From Mya arenaria (lineage: Eukaryota; Mollusca; Bivalvia; Myida; Myidae), in NCBI RefSeq assembly GCF_026914265.1, contig NC_069124.1, positions 8,892,213 through 8,956,212 of the forward strand: a stretch of 64,000 bases of DNA, read 5' to 3'. Positions 45,030 through 58,750 of this stretch are shown here, in pieces. The translations under genes and the position numbers were made by a program. Under the pieces are notes generated by a model. That model made no database searches. It saw nothing but the letters and a program-made list of their open reading frames with translations, and had not been told where the DNA came from. Positions within the stretch are counted from its first letter, which is position 1; the number at the start of each line of letters is the position of its first letter.

Positions 45030-46805
45030 TAAAACTGAGTCGTGTTATAGTTATGCGTGGTCGTGTTATAGTAATGCGTGGCCGTGTTATTGTAATGCAT
45101 GGTCGTGTGATAGTAATGCGTGTTCATATTATAGTAATGCGTGGTCATATTATAGTTATGCGTGGTCATATTATAGTAATGCGTGGTCATATTATAGTAA
45201 TGCGTGGTCATATTATAGTAATGCGTGGTCATATTATAGTAATGCGTGTTCATATTATAGTAATGCGTGGTCATATTATAGTAATGCGTGGTCGTGTTAT
45301 AGTTATGCGTGGTCGTGTTTTAGTGATTCGTGTTGCTTTTGCAATGCATGGTCGTGTGAAAGTAATGCGTGGTCATATTATAGTAACGCGTGGTAGTGTT
45401 ATAGTGATGCATTGTCGTGTTATAGTGATGCATGGTCGTGCTTTTGTAATGCATGATCGTGTGATAGTAATGTGTGGTCGTGTTATAGTAATGCGTGGTC
45501 GTATTGTAGTGATGCGTGGTTGTGTTATAGTTAGGAATGGTCGTAATATAGTGATGCTTGGTCGTGTATATTAATGCGTCGTCGTTTTTTAGTAATGCGT
45601 GGATGTCTAGAGGTCGTGATATAGTAATACGTGGTCATGCTACGGTCGTGTAATAGTAATGTGTAGTCGTGTTAAAGTAATGCTTTGTATTTTAAAGGCC
45701 GTGTTATACTAATGTATGGTCGTGTTACGGTTGTGTTTTTAATGTGAGTTCGTGTTATAGTAATGCGTGGTCGTGTAACGGTCGTGTTTTAGTAAAGCGT
45801 GGTCGTGTTCAAGTAATAAGTTGCCGTGATATAATAATGCGTAGTATCGTTATAGTAAAGCGTGGTCGTGTTACATTAATGCGAGAATGTGTAACGGTCG
45901 TGTTATCGTAATGTTATAGTAATTCGAGGTCTTGCAACGTTCATGCTATTGTAATGTGTCGTCGAGTGATAGTAAATGCGCGGTCATATAAAATTAATGC
46001 GAGGTTTTGTAACGGTCGTGTTATATTAATGCCTGGTCGTCTTATAGTAATGCCAGGTTTTGTAACGGTCGTGTTATAGTGAGGTCGTGTGATAGTAATG
46101 TGTGGTCGTGTTAAAGTTATGTGTGGTCATTTTATAGTCATGCGAGGTTTTGTAACGGTCGTGTTATAGTAATGCGTGGTCTTGGCATAGTAATGCGTGG
46201 ACTTGTAACGGCTGTGTTATAGAAACGCGTGGTCGTGTTATAGAAATGATTGGTTGTGTGATATTAATGTGTGATCGTATTATAGAAATGCGTGTTCGTG
46301 TTAAAGTAATGCGAGGTCTTGTTACGGTCGTGTGATAGTAATACTTGATCGTGTTATAGAAATGTGTGGTCGTGTGCTAGAAATGCTTGGTCTTGTTATA
46401 TAAATGATTGGTTGTGTAATAGTAATGTGTGATCGTGTTATGGAAATGCATGGTCGTGTTATAGCATTGCGTGGTCGTGTTACAGTAATGTGAGGTCTTA
46501 TAACGGTTATGTTATACATATGATTTGTTGTGTGATAGTAATATGTAATCGTGTGATAAAAATGCTAGGTCGTGTTAAAGTTATGCGAAGTCTTGTTACG
46601 GTCGCGTTATAGTAATGTGTGGTCGTGTGCTAGAAATCCTCGGTTGTGTTATAGTAAGGGTGGTAGTAAGGGTGGTCGTGTGCTAGAAATGTGTGAAGGG
46701 TGGTCTTGTTATAGTAATGCGTGGTCCTGTTACGGTTGTGGTATTGTAATGCTTGGTCGTGATATAGTTTTGCACGGTCGTGATACGGTCGTGTTATAGC
46801 AATGC
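45030..46805 (+). repeat. 21-bp minisatellite with decaying right half
   Basis: The unit is gcgtggtcatattatagtaat. From 45030 to about 45400 the copies are regular, and after that units vary in length and include gtaacggtcgtgttatagt. Because 21 is a multiple of three, three long frames appear (130 and 188 codons on plus, 81 on minus). They have no other sign of coding. Confidence 0.9.
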
Positions 46806-47464
46806 ATTGCATTTATTGTGATGTCATATAGAAACTAGTACGTGCAACATTACGTAATTTATTCAGTAAAGGTGAATTATAAGATTTAATGTACCATGGC
46901 TGTGATGTTGTATTGAGCAAACAAGTACCCCACTTTCGAAATATGGGGTACAGACGCTCATCAATAAGATGTTAATTAATGCTTATATCGTAAAGTACAT
47001 GAGTTACAGTATTAAAATGATTTCCAACCACTTTTGTTAATGTTTTTAATGGACCGATGTTGTTTAAGTAATACTGTCTGACGCCACGTAATTGGGAGAT
47101 GTGACATGCATTTATACGGATAATTAAACTAATGCAGTTTTGCTTTAAACATATAAACTACATTTCTGTAGTACGATTAATATATATATACGGCGAAATC
47201 ATCCATGAACAAAACAAAATTTCCAGTTTCAAATAATTAGTTATGATAACAAATAAACATTGTGACTTTCTTTTTCAACGCGTTATTGACGTCTGGTTTT
47301 AAAGTAACGATTTCCAATGTTTGCACAGTACTAACTTTTTGTTGCAAATGCCACATATTTGCTTGATTATAAAAACGATGATTGACAATTACTATACTTC
47401 ATTATTGAACCGAGCTCACTGATATTGCGAAAATCACCTTCCGTTTTCTCTTCGTGTATAATCA
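46806..47464. other. Unannotated spacer
   Basis: Nothing recognised. Confidence 0.35.
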
Positions 47465-47865
47465 ATAGGTTAATGATGCACTCTTACTCCCAAATAAGAT
47501 TTACCACAATTAATACAATTGTTGTAGTATACCAAAAAGGATGAATAAATTTCGAAAACAATGGTTCTTATGAAGGAAACCGAGTTCTATTTGAAAGAAA
47601 AGTGCAGAAAACACGGTATTTCTACCGTATGAGACAATAGTTTATCACAGTATATCATTTAGCACTCACCAATCGTTTAATACTTTTGCGTTTTCTGCTA
47701 TTATAAACACACGGTTACCATTTCGTTGTCAGTGATTAATATTTTCCGAAAATGCATTATTTAGTAGCAAAAGGTTTATCACTCAAAATTTAAGTTTGTT
47801 ATACGTGTGTATGTATTGATTTTGAATAAGAGTATCACTCTAATTTTACGACATTGCAGAAAACA
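47465..47865 (+). repeat. Diverged third copy of part of the segmental duplication
   Basis: It starts with one 50-bp-array unit (gatgcactcttactcccaaa) and runs parallel to 7250-7620 of copy A, through tttcgaaaacaatggtt, gaaaacacgg and gtttatcactcaaaat. It is much more diverged than copies A and B are from each other. There is only one array unit, so the array may have grown later. The EB-gene exons do not follow. Confidence 0.75.
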
Positions 47866-49853
47866 AGGATTGGGATGGTGCAATTTCTAAAAGATTAAGA
47901 CCAAGGACCACTATGTTTGCATTTTCTCTTTAAAATTCTCTACATTTTAAATTGCTATGTCACATGAGACAATATGCCGTGGTCAAGTTAAGACCAAGCT
48001 TGGTCAGTTTGGATACAACACATAGTAACCAAGGCGTCAAGGAATCGTGGACTTCCATTGATCATTGTTCGAAGGCATTAATCTCTTTGACCTCCAGACT
48101 ATTAAAGAAAGGGATTGATAGTAACTCAATGACACCTTGTTTTATTACCGATACTGATATTTGCCAACAGGATTCAGATTTGTTTGTAATTTGATACGTT
48201 ATGAAGCGATCGTTTGAACAGAGGTCTAGTGAATCTTTTACATATCGCTTATGGTAGCTATAGAATGAACGTGTTGGTATACGTTGCTATGTTATAACTT
48301 AATAAGGAATTGAATGCGTTCGTATAGATATTTATACGGCGCACACAGTATTGCGTCGTTCTTAAAAATTTCGTCGAGTTGAAATTTTGGCCAAGGATTG
48401 TATTCGTTAAAATAAACGCAAATCTAAGTATTTGACACGTGTAGAAGTAGAAAATAGCGTAGTCTTTCATTTGTTAAGAAATATTCTCATATATTTTCCA
48501 TAATTTTTTTTTTTTTAGAAATTAACGCCAGTTACTTGTTGTTACATTAGTTTTGACCGTGGTGACCAATGTGAGGACCCCATTGAAGTCACGTGCTACC
48601 TCACCCTGACATTGTTTGGAAAGAAAGAAAACATACGCAAATTGAGTTGGCGAGGTTCCGTATTCGTCCTTGCTGTTTAGCATATTTTTGTCATTTGAAT
48701 TCAATCACGTTTTTTATGAGGTAATTTCAATTCTGGTCTAGTTTATCAACAGTGAAGATTGTCGATGTATCATTGGTGGTATCCTATATTGCAATTATAT
48801 AGCATGGTGAAATGACATGTAAGGTTGTGTGTGTGAGCGGTTTCAATAGTGTTTATCATATCATAGCTATGGTTAGGGCATGGCCAATGGCAAAGTAGTA
48901 TTAGAGTTATAATGAAATATTTTTTTAATGTAATGTAATGTAATGATTGACTTAATGTGATGATATCAACATTCGCTATATCACTACATTATGTCACGGA
49001 CAGGTTCGTGATTATGTTATCAACGATAAATTACTCGTGCTATATGCTTGGTAAATTCCCCTCCTTGTAAATGTACGGGAGGCTGTCTTGTGATTAACAA
49101 TATAAATAGAAAGTGTTGTTTTTGTAACAAACCCGTGCTCGTTGTATGCTGTGATAAAATAAGCGACAATAAATATAATTAACGTAAGTGAAGCCATTTT
49201 GTGAACATAACTTTTTTGACGTGATTATCCTTATTTAGTCAAAAAGACAGAGAACCACCATTAGTCCCATCTGTAGCCCCTTAAACAGAATATACACCCT
49301 ATCCTCGTCAGTCAATACCGGTTCACCATAGCGCATACTTCAAAATGTTTAACTTGACCGTTATGACGTGAGCTTGTGTAATCAAATAATCGTAAATATT
49401 TTATCTAAATAAAGTAAATAAAAGTGCGCTTGATTTTCTTAAATCTTGCTCAAACATGCTAAATCATACTACTTGAACATAGCTTCACTTGTTTAATTCC
49501 ATAAAATGACTCTAACCGTCTACTTGTTCACTGTTTATTCCCTTACATAATCGCTACATTTCGGATGCAAACATAATCAACAGCACTCAAAATCTGATTG
49601 ACGTTACAATAACAAATATTTGAACATACCGAATTTACTTCAATTCAAAAACAACGTAAGCAATTAATGAAATGTAGAGATTTCTCTAGAGTACTTGAAA
49701 ATAAGAATTTGATTATATTTGTGTTACGGATTCTACTTAAATAAACTTTGGTAAATTATAATACTAGCACTGGTTCGCTGAAAACGAAGACAAACACACA
49801 AGGAATGCTAGCCGCTTTCAATTAATGACAATACTGGCTTGAGTTCAGTTAAT
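47866..49853. other. Unannotated spacer
   Basis: No supported exon. An 80-codon frame at 47952 has no ATG at its start and no splice signals that would make it convincing. A short aatgt repeat lies near 48928. Confidence 0.4.
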
Positions 49854-50218
49854 GTTAAAGCTGCTCTCCCACAGACTTACAGTTTTAACAACTTTGTTTT
49901 GTCTTGGAATAAGCCAATGTTTGCATAAATATCTAAAACTCAGTAAAATTAGACTGCTGACAAAATATCTGATCGCAGTTTTCATAATTCCGTTCAAAAA
50001 TTAATGTTGTGTGGCTAAAAGCCTTACTAACGCTTTAAGAAAAGTGCATAATTAACATTTTTTTAACATTAATATGAAAAAAAAACTGCGATCTTATTTT
50101 GTGTCAGCAGTCTAACATCAATGGTATCCATGCATTTTCGGGGGAAACATGGCTTCTTCATAGACAAAAGATAAAAAACCATGTCAAAACGTTCAATCTG
50201 TGAGAGTGCAGCTTTAAC
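49854..50218. mobile_element. Full-length foldback element, copy 1
   Basis: The whole 365 bp folds on itself. The ends are gttaaagctgctctcccaca and its reverse complement. Inner arms share gactgctgacaaaat and atcgcag near the centre. TTAA is present at both ends and could be a target duplication or part of the palindrome. No coding frame. Confidence 0.85.
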
Positions 50219-50632
50219 AGTCGCTCACGTTTACGAACAGTTGTGTTGTGCATCCTTGTTGTATCGCAGCTCATACACTGCAAGCGGGTAACCAAACCGC
50301 AAACGTCAGCCGCAAACACATAAGTTAGCATAAATGGACTAATGTGAATTTCAAATTAGTTCCTTTTTGGGTGAATTTGAGGGGCAAAATACTATTTTTG
50401 TCATATTCTAGAAACAACGAAAGGTAAACTACCACCTTTTGTCCACTCGTATCACATTTCTCCAACTCTAACACGAAAGGGGACTCGAATAGGCATTAAA
50501 AAGGTTGGCCTTCATACATTTGATATAACACGATGTTTTGTACAGTTAAAACCAATATTCATGATCATCATTCCGACACATAGCTTTTTACGTTTCTGTA
50601 AGGCTGAATTAGTTTATAATATGAACCCCATA

Positions 50633-50986
50633 TTAAAGCTGCACCCTCACCGATTTACCATCTATACAACTTTTTTTTTATTTTTTGTCAGGGAATGAGC
50701 ATTTTTTGCGTTAATATCTGCAAACCAGTGTTAAAGACTGCTGACAAAAGATCAAATTGTAGATTTTCATATTTAAGATTCAAAAGTAATATTTTATGGC
50801 TTAAAACCGTTTCTAACAATTTAAAAACAAATGCATAAAACATCATTTTTTGAACTTCAATATAAAAATCTGCGATCTAATTTTTGTCAGCAGTCTTAAA
50901 TGACTGGTTTTACATGTATTTTCGAACGAATTGGGTCGTTCCACGACAAAAAATAAAAAAGTTCAATCTGTAAGACTGCAGAATAA
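50633..50986. mobile_element. Foldback element, copy 2
   Basis: It has the same plan as copy 1, about 415 bp further on and in the same direction: ttaaagctgcaccctcaccg at the left, two gactgctgacaaaa arms in the middle, and gttcaatctgtaagactgca at the right. The right outer end is worn. Confidence 0.8.
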
Positions 50987-53822
50987 AATGAAATTGCGTT
51001 GAACGGCTTTAATTTGCATGCCTTTTAACGTTGCTTGTTTTATGACCAATTTAATATTTGATGGTTGCAAGATAAAACAAATGAACATTTCACATACACA
51101 GTCAAAGAGAACAAATTGAAGCATATCCATTGACAATTCCCCTTAAACCAGTGGTTGTTGTCAATGAAAATAAATTGAAGCTTAAAGAGTGGTTGCGTTA
51201 TGTACAACGATATATGCCTCTAAAACAGTACACAAGAGAAAAAGAGGAAACAAGAGTAAGAGGAGACCATATCTCCTCAAAGGTTTAAGAGTGTATGTTA
51301 CATGTGTTCTATGACATATGTATACATTGACTTAAGAGGTTCTACGAAGGTAAATGACTTGATAGCTTTGTTGTTTGACAAGGGTCTTTTGTGTCACGTG
51401 CAATACTTCCACAGCTATAATGAAAACAACCATCTTTTCCCTCACTTGTCTTTAATGGTCCCATAACGTTATATCTTGAGCAACCAACGGTTACTTCCAT
51501 AACTTATTACCCTTTAAGCCATGCTTGGAGAAGTCGAATGTCAACGCTACACGCTTTACCAATGTGATGCGCACAGAGCCTGAAATGTCTCCAATGACTG
51601 GGGGTAAACCTTCTTTTGTAAGGTTCCTGATGGCAAATTTGATGTTACACAACTACGTCTTAATTTTTCTATTTGGCTGTATACTTCATCCACTTGAGTA
51701 TTTATTCCGCTCTTTTGAATCCCTGGGTTCAGGCCTCAATGCAGCTAATGGGCGGATAATCTCAGAAACCCTACAACTAGAAAATAACTTCCATAATATT
51801 TGCACAGCAGTGAAGGTTAACAGAAGCCTCTGTATAAAAACATGCATTGTATCAAGCAGCTCTTGAAATTTAACATTATATCGAACTTATAGTAAAAGTC
51901 ACTTTCATACCTGTTATCAACATTGTTGCGTAATGATAATCTTCTGCAGGCTTTTATACAAATATTTGCACGAGTTAAGAAGATTCATTCATGAGTTATA
52001 TGGTTTTTAAAAGATTTAGACGAAATTCCCTCAATGGCATTTATTTCTTAGTGGGGGTAGAAATACGTATCATTATAACCTTATGCTTTTAAGGAAAACT
52101 AGAGGGTGCAAATCTTGATCATACTAATAAGGATAATATCATACTATAAAACTGACACGTCCAATAAATTATAACAACCTGCATGGGTTTTGAAATTAAA
52201 AAGGAAAGTTAAGGTGTCGAAGCTTTTTCGTCGGATTTGATGGTGTCAAAAACCTGGAAATCCAAAGCGGGACTGGAAAATTGATATTTCAGATGAAAAA
52301 GTTGGCTGCATGTAAATTACCAAATTATCATTCCGTTGCCGGTCATATTTAATCGACGTATGGGGATAGAGATGAGACTGCGAGGATAGAAGTTGTCAAG
52401 TGAATAAACAAACAAGTCATCATAAAAACAGTTCGCCCCGAGTAGGGAGTATCATCAAAGAAGAGGAATCGATGGTGGCAGTCAGTTCCGAAGGAGGCGC
52501 AAGGGTTTAAAAGCTGACATTTAGCACTGTCCGACCCATGTAAACAACGCATTGGCACGCGATGTTACTGCGCTGGTAACGGAGGTTGATGTCTTTTTAA
52601 TTAAAGAAGATTTCGTTGCGGTTAATCATTAAGTGTAAATTCAGGTCTTTCATAAAACAAATAACATGTAGAGAAATGAGCATCCTACCTATGGGTTAAG
52701 AACTACATTATACTTTACTGTAAAAGTTTATTTTATATCAAACTCTGTATCAAGTTTTGGATTTAGACAGGCAACGTCAACGCAGAAAAATAAAAAGGGA
52801 AAGAAAAAACTGTTCTTAAAGGAACATGTATGCCAGTTTGATACGTTATGAAGCGTTAATGGTCACACGTAGACTGTCTTGTTTCAGGGTCTCTATTAAT
52901 TTGTTTCAGACTGATAATAACCAATCCATATTGGAAATAGATCACAGCGCAAAGATACCCGCCATATGTGCGTGGAGTTGGAATATCAGCTGCGAATATG
53001 CCATCATTTTTCTGTTTATTTGTAAGAATCGCAAATCAATATCCATCAGAGTTGGAGAACTTTGCAATTTACGATATCTGTATTCGTAAATTCTAAGTGA
53101 CATTCATACGATCAACTTGAAGTGTATCTTCCATCTTTGCTTTGTCATTTGCTTTGTAATCCAAACTTAATAAGAGTCACGTGACGTATTGTAAATATCC
53201 CGATGCCAACAATATGGGCAACGGGACGATCATAAAAGCATTGTCTTAAAGGCGAACAAAGAAGGATGTCAGGTGGAGATGAATAACTTATGTGACTTTG
53301 TTTATACGGTTCCTACACAAATAAACTTAAGGATGTATGTGCCAGATAGTACATGGACACTGACTGAATTGTTGCGCTCAGTGCTACCACAAAAAGGCGT
53401 AGTACGTTTGAATTAACTGTTCAATAAACTCTTACTGTTAAAGACTATATGTACGGGATAAACTGAAAAGATAATGATAAAATAATAGACGTTTCCATTG
53501 ATAATCAAGTAGTAAATAACAAATAAACAAAGCTTTTTAATCACTTAAGCTGATTTAGAAATAATGTTACGTCAAATCTTTGTGATTTATCCATACTGAA
53601 AAATGGATAAATAGTTTCCTTCCAAACTGACCCTGACTTCGACACGTGTTTGTTTTCATTTGTGGATATTCTGTCTGGATCAAAGGCATCGGCGCTGTAT
53701 GACTATTTTCAAAATGGATGTTATATGACCAAGCTCAAAGTTGGTTTCAGGATTTTTATGAAATTCGTATAAGTAAATACTGAGAGTTGCTATTGATATG
53801 TTTAATCGTAAGCTCTCTGCAC
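50987..53822. other. Long stretch without a supported gene
   Basis: Open frames at 51525 (113 codons) and 52826 (87 codons) have no convincing start or splice environment. The latter has two possible acceptors (cttgtttcag near 52887, and another at about 52909). The stretch gatacgttatgaagcg occurs here at 52839 and at 48193. Confidence 0.4.
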
Positions 53823-54230
53823 ATGGTATGTTCGTTTAGAAGAAAAAAAACAGTGCGAAAATGGATTTCAAGTACAAGAACCTTTTCAAACTCCAAGGAA
53901 AAACATTCGGAGGAACATCATATTACAATGAGAAAGCCGAAAAGGACAAAGAAAAGAATACCAACAAGAAAAAAACGCCGAAAAGCTCGTGAATGCGAAA
54001 CATCTAGAAAAGAAAAAGAAGAAAAAAAGAAAGGAAAAACAAGCACTCAAGAAAATGATGACGTCATTACAGACGTTGATGACGTCACACTTACAAATAC
54101 AGTGGATGATGTTGAGATAAAAGACGAAAGTGTGGAAGATGAAGCGAATGCAGTGGAGGTCGATTCGGATCAATTAGAGACGGAAAGGAAAACGGAGAAT
54201 TCCGCACTTACTGAAACCTCTACAAGAACG
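53823..54230 (+). CDS. Exon of a highly charged protein
   Basis: It is open for 136 codons from ATG 53823 (MVCSFRRKK) to a donor at 54231 (acg|gtagga), ending in phase 0. A start after an acceptor at 53839 (gtttag) is equally possible. The first 80 residues are very rich in K and R, with several candidate nuclear localisation signals (RKPKRTKKR, RKKRRKAR). The rest is acidic (TDVDDV, EDEANAVEVDSD). Such sequence is usually disordered and nuclear. It resembles the exon at 44036-44257 in composition, but the phases do not allow a direct join if the acceptor model is right. Function unknown. Confidence 0.45.
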
Positions 54231-55374
54231 GTAGGATTTTATCCAAAATATTAATACGACTTCCAGAATGTAGATCTTTTCCCTGATGTGGAAGTGATTT
54301 GGTCATCCTGGGTTTAATTCAAAAAAGGGATATGTCAGTCATTTTGACCAATCTCCAATAAGTAGCAGGCGGTATTATTTTTTGGCCAGAGCGTATATTA
54401 ATAAAGCGGTGTCTCATATTTAAAAATAGCCATAAGTTAGTTGTTTGGCAATAGGCTAAATATAGTATATATGTTAGTAACATAATTCAACATATATTTA
54501 TTATGTATAAATCATAAGTTATTTTTTTAGGAAACAGACGAAAAGCATGCAATTACATTAGAAAAAAAAGAATCATGAAATAAAACCAATAATATGATCA
54601 AGTAATTAGTGTTGAATGATTTAAACTTTTTATACTTGACACATTTTTATTTGGCAAAAACACTTTAATAACATCACGAACTTCAATTAAATGTAATTAT
54701 GGTGTATACCTTAAATACAAAAATCTTCCTAATCTAGCAATTATCTTCATAAACAGCAAAGTATATCAAGTGCATTGTTGCCTTATTTAAGTATTCATAA
54801 AACAAAGTGGCTTGAATATGTATCCATATCTTACGAACAATCGTTAAATCAATTTACGGGCAACGCCAGGCAATCTATTCCACGTCCTCCTAAAATATCT
54901 ATCTATTGGACCCAGTCCAGTTAAGATTTCAGAAATCAATTTTCAACAGGTCGATGTAAAAACGCTCAATACAGCTTAATTATAATAAATTGACTTCGGG
55001 TGGCGTTCTAAATGACATTTAAATTTGTAATGTTAAACTTCTATGAGTAAGAGAGTTTATGTTTAAAGTGTATGTTTTGAATTGCACTACAGTGAACGAC
55101 AAATTATTTACTGAAAATATCCCAACTATTTATATGATTGAATGTTCTTCTTTGGAAGACTTAAATAGAACACAACACCTCTCGAATACTCGAAATAGAA
55201 TACATTACTCGCAATGGTAGCCTGGGAAATATATGAAGAAACCAGAATTTAAAGAAATCATCTTACAATCCCTTATACAAGTCTTCAAGTATAATTATAA
55301 CCTCATTTCGGTTTGGGATACACCTATCTTGGGAGATACCCTTTCTCATAGACGTCATAAGTCGATGGAGTTTG
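54231..55374. other. Unannotated, probably intronic
   Basis: No supported exon seen. Confidence 0.35.
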
Positions 55375-55640
55375 ATTTTTTAAATCAGATTTCCGTTTTT
55401 AGTGGTCAACATACTATTTTGTCCAATGAGAAGGCTGTTCGCTTCAAAATTGCTTGCCAATACATTTTTAAGTAAATCAGCAGTCAGCCATTATTGGATA
55501 AAATAAGGTGATTTGGGTGTTACAGTTAACAGTGTTGGTGGGTAGTTTGCACATTAGTATGTAGACCACTATACAGTTAAAGGTTGTTCGTACCTATTTT
55601 TGCTGAATAGATGTTTTAGCGACTGTTACGCATCAAACCA
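55375..55640 (+). repeat. Diverged remnant of another part of the segmental duplication
   Basis: The stretches tttttagtggtcaacatac, tttgtccaatgagaaggc, gtgggtagtttgc and tttagcgactg line up in order with 6208-6412 of copy A. This part lies upstream of the part found at 47465-47865, so the two remnants are in reversed order relative to copy A. Confidence 0.6.
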
Positions 55641-57225
55641 GTTATTTTTTTAAGTACATACTAACGACCTTGAACCATTACATTGAACTACATCTGTTAA
55701 CCAAAGTCGAGATTTCATATTTTGAAAATGATTTTCGTTTTCATGATTATGTACGGAAGAAAATTGCTCTGGACGTTAATAGCCAGGGCAGTGTATAGTC
55801 ATAAAAATTGACAGAACAAACGATAATTTAATATGTTATCAAAGTTTTTAGATTCACACGACTTTTATCAGTCACTTTTTTTATCAGTTTTGTGTACATT
55901 TAAAATTTGGCATTGCACCATCGATATGAAAATATTTCCGACTCAAACTCGATAAAAAGAAATGAAAATAATCTTTGTAAAGGCTTCAATTATACTGTCT
56001 TTATGGTGAAAAACGAATACAAATAATTCCTTTCAGAAAAAGACGATTTGTGCGCCAGTTAATTGTAGCCTTAATATAATATATCGGAAAATGTGTTCCT
56101 GTTTGACAGAAGAGAAAGCTTCGGTTGATAAAGGAGATTATACATTCTTTACTACCTTAAGAGGCTAGGTTAAGTTTGTGCTGGATAATGTCTTTGTCTA
56201 AAAATGTACTGTAATCGAACTGTTGTGTGAAAATTTGAATATTAATGATTTTGTGAAACTGACTCTATTGTTTTGCCTGAAAATGGATAGCTCTTTTAAA
56301 ATTTAAAGGATGGAAATACACACTATTGAATACTGGAATGATAGTCGAATCATTATAATCCAATTATAAGGAGAGTTTGTGTTGTTTTTTCTTGGAATTA
56401 TTTCTAAATAAACTGTGATTATCTACTGATGAAAGCATAGCTACATATTTGTTTACATACGAAGTAAAAGCATTTTGAGTGAGATGTATATGAACAGGGG
56501 AAGATCTCATTTGTAATAATGTCGTGTACAAATTGAAGTTGGTACTAAAGATGGATAGTAGTAGATCGTGCCGCACTGACACAAGTCTTGTTGTAAGTAT
56601 CACTATCACGTCGCTATTTAAGACACTTTTAACACTTTTTTTCGTAACATCGAGACCACAAGTAACACTGATTCCACTTTTGATTTAAATATGATACAGA
56701 ACAATGATAACAATGCTATACTTTCTACAACATTGAAAAGCAACAGTAATAATTTAGTTTTATAAGTCTGTCTGCGACTTCGTTCTATCGAACTGTTTGT
56801 TTGTTCTTTTTGATCCATTAAATACCTCTTTGTTCCGTACTATGAGGTTAGAGGCCACCCTACAGGCCCTTAATAACTGTTTTGTTTTTAGCTCTCGATT
56901 CTTATAAATTCATTAAGATATTCTGTTCAAAATGAGTTTGGAAAACGCTTATTTGAAGTCAAACCGATGGTCGTTAATGAGAAGGAAAATTAGATCCCTA
57001 GATTACAACTTACGTGAGGACTCATTTCTTCATTTTCGCCATGCCATTTGTTGTATGGACTGAAATTATTAATTATCTATAACGAGGTTTAATGCTATAC
57101 ATGGGATATGGAATATCATTTTGAAAACAAGACCAAAGAGGATTTCAAACATTTGCTAATATCCTTTAACTGTAAGAGGTACCTTACAATTATATTTCCG
57201 AGAACTAAGTTCCACTTTCTGTTCT
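55641..57225. other. Unannotated spacer
   Basis: Two short minus frames (56364 and 56618) lack supporting signals. Nothing else was recognised. Confidence 0.4.
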
Positions 57226-58750
57226 CCCAGGGCGATGATGCTATATAAATGTACACTCGTACAAAAGAGTGATAATGCTATGTTAATATACACTCATACA
57301 CCAGGGCGATGATCCTTTCTTAATATAAACTCGAACACCAGGGCGATGATGCTTTATCAATATATACTCGTACACCAGGGCGATGATGTTATGTCAATGT
57401 ACACTCGAACACCAGGGCGATGATGCTTTATCAATATACACTCGTACACCAGGGCGATGATGCTATGTGTATGTACACTCGTACACCAGGGCGATGATGC
57501 TATGTTAATATACACTCGTACACCAGGGCGATGACGCTATGTCAATGTACACTCGTACACCAGGGCGATGATGCTATATCAATATACACTCGTACACCAG
57601 GGCGATGATGCGATATCAATGTACACTCGTACACCAGGGCAATGATGCTATGTTAATATACACTCGTACACCAGGGCGATGATGCTATGCTAATATACAA
57701 TCGTACACCATGGCAATGATGCTATGTCAATATACACTCGAACACTAGGGCGATGATGCTATATCAATGTACACTCGTACACCAGGGCAATGATGCTATG
57801 TTAATATACACTCGTACACCAGGGCGATGATGCTATATCAATGTACACTCGTACACCAGGGCAATGATGCTATGTTAATATACACTCGTACACCAGGGCG
57901 ATGATGCTATATCAATGTACACTCGTACACCAGGGCAATGATGCTATGTTAATATACACTCGTACACCAGGGCGATGATGCTATGTCAATATACACTCGT
58001 ACACCAGGGCGATGATGCTATGTTAATATACACTCGTACACCAGGGCGATGATGCTATGTTAATATACACTCGTACACCAGGGCGATGATGCTATATCAA
58101 TATACACTCGTACACCAGGGCGATGATGCGATATCAATGTACACTCGTACACCAGGGCAATGATGCTATGTTAATATACACTCGTACACCAGGGCGATGA
58201 TGCTATGCTAATATACACTCGTACACCATGGCAATGATGCTATGTTAATATACACTCGTACACCAGGGCGATGATGCTATGCTAATATACACTCGTACAC
58301 CAGGGCGATGATGCTATGTTAATATACACTCGTACACCAGGGCGATGATGCTATGCTAATATACACTCGTACACCAGGGCGATGATGCTATGTTAATATA
58401 CACTCGTACACCAGGGCGATGATGCTATGCTAATATACACTCGTACACCAGGGCGATGATGCTATGTTAATATACACTCGTACACCAGGGCGATGATGCT
58501 ATGCTAATATACACTCGTACACCAGGGCGATGATGCTATGCTAATATACACTCGTACACCAGGGCAATGATGCTATGTCAATATAGACTCGTAAACCAGG
58601 GCGATGATGCTATGTCAATGTACACTCGTACACCAGGGCAATGATGCTATGTCAATATACACTCGTACACCAGGGCAATGATGCTATGTCAATATACACT
58701 CGTAAACCAAGGCGATGATGCTATGTCAATGTACACTCGTACACCAGGGA
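57226..58750. repeat. 37-bp minisatellite, about 41 units
   Basis: The unit is acaccagggcgatgatgcta followed by tgttaatatacactcgt. Two forms, with tgttaata and tgctaata, alternate regularly at 58190-58520, which shows dimer-based spread. The array is very homogeneous, so expansion is probably recent. Confidence 0.95.

Noticed and set aside
45008..45574. 188- and 130-codon frames with repeated IVMRG or SNAWSYY motifs
   Set aside because: They are products of the 21-bp repeat. Frames are open in two phases and on the other strand at the same place, which argues against coding.
57226..58750. Regular 37-bp spacing resembling a CRISPR array
   Set aside because: The whole unit is repeated and there are no unique spacers. 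The surroundings are animal DNA. The same holds for the 50-, 40- and 28-bp arrays.
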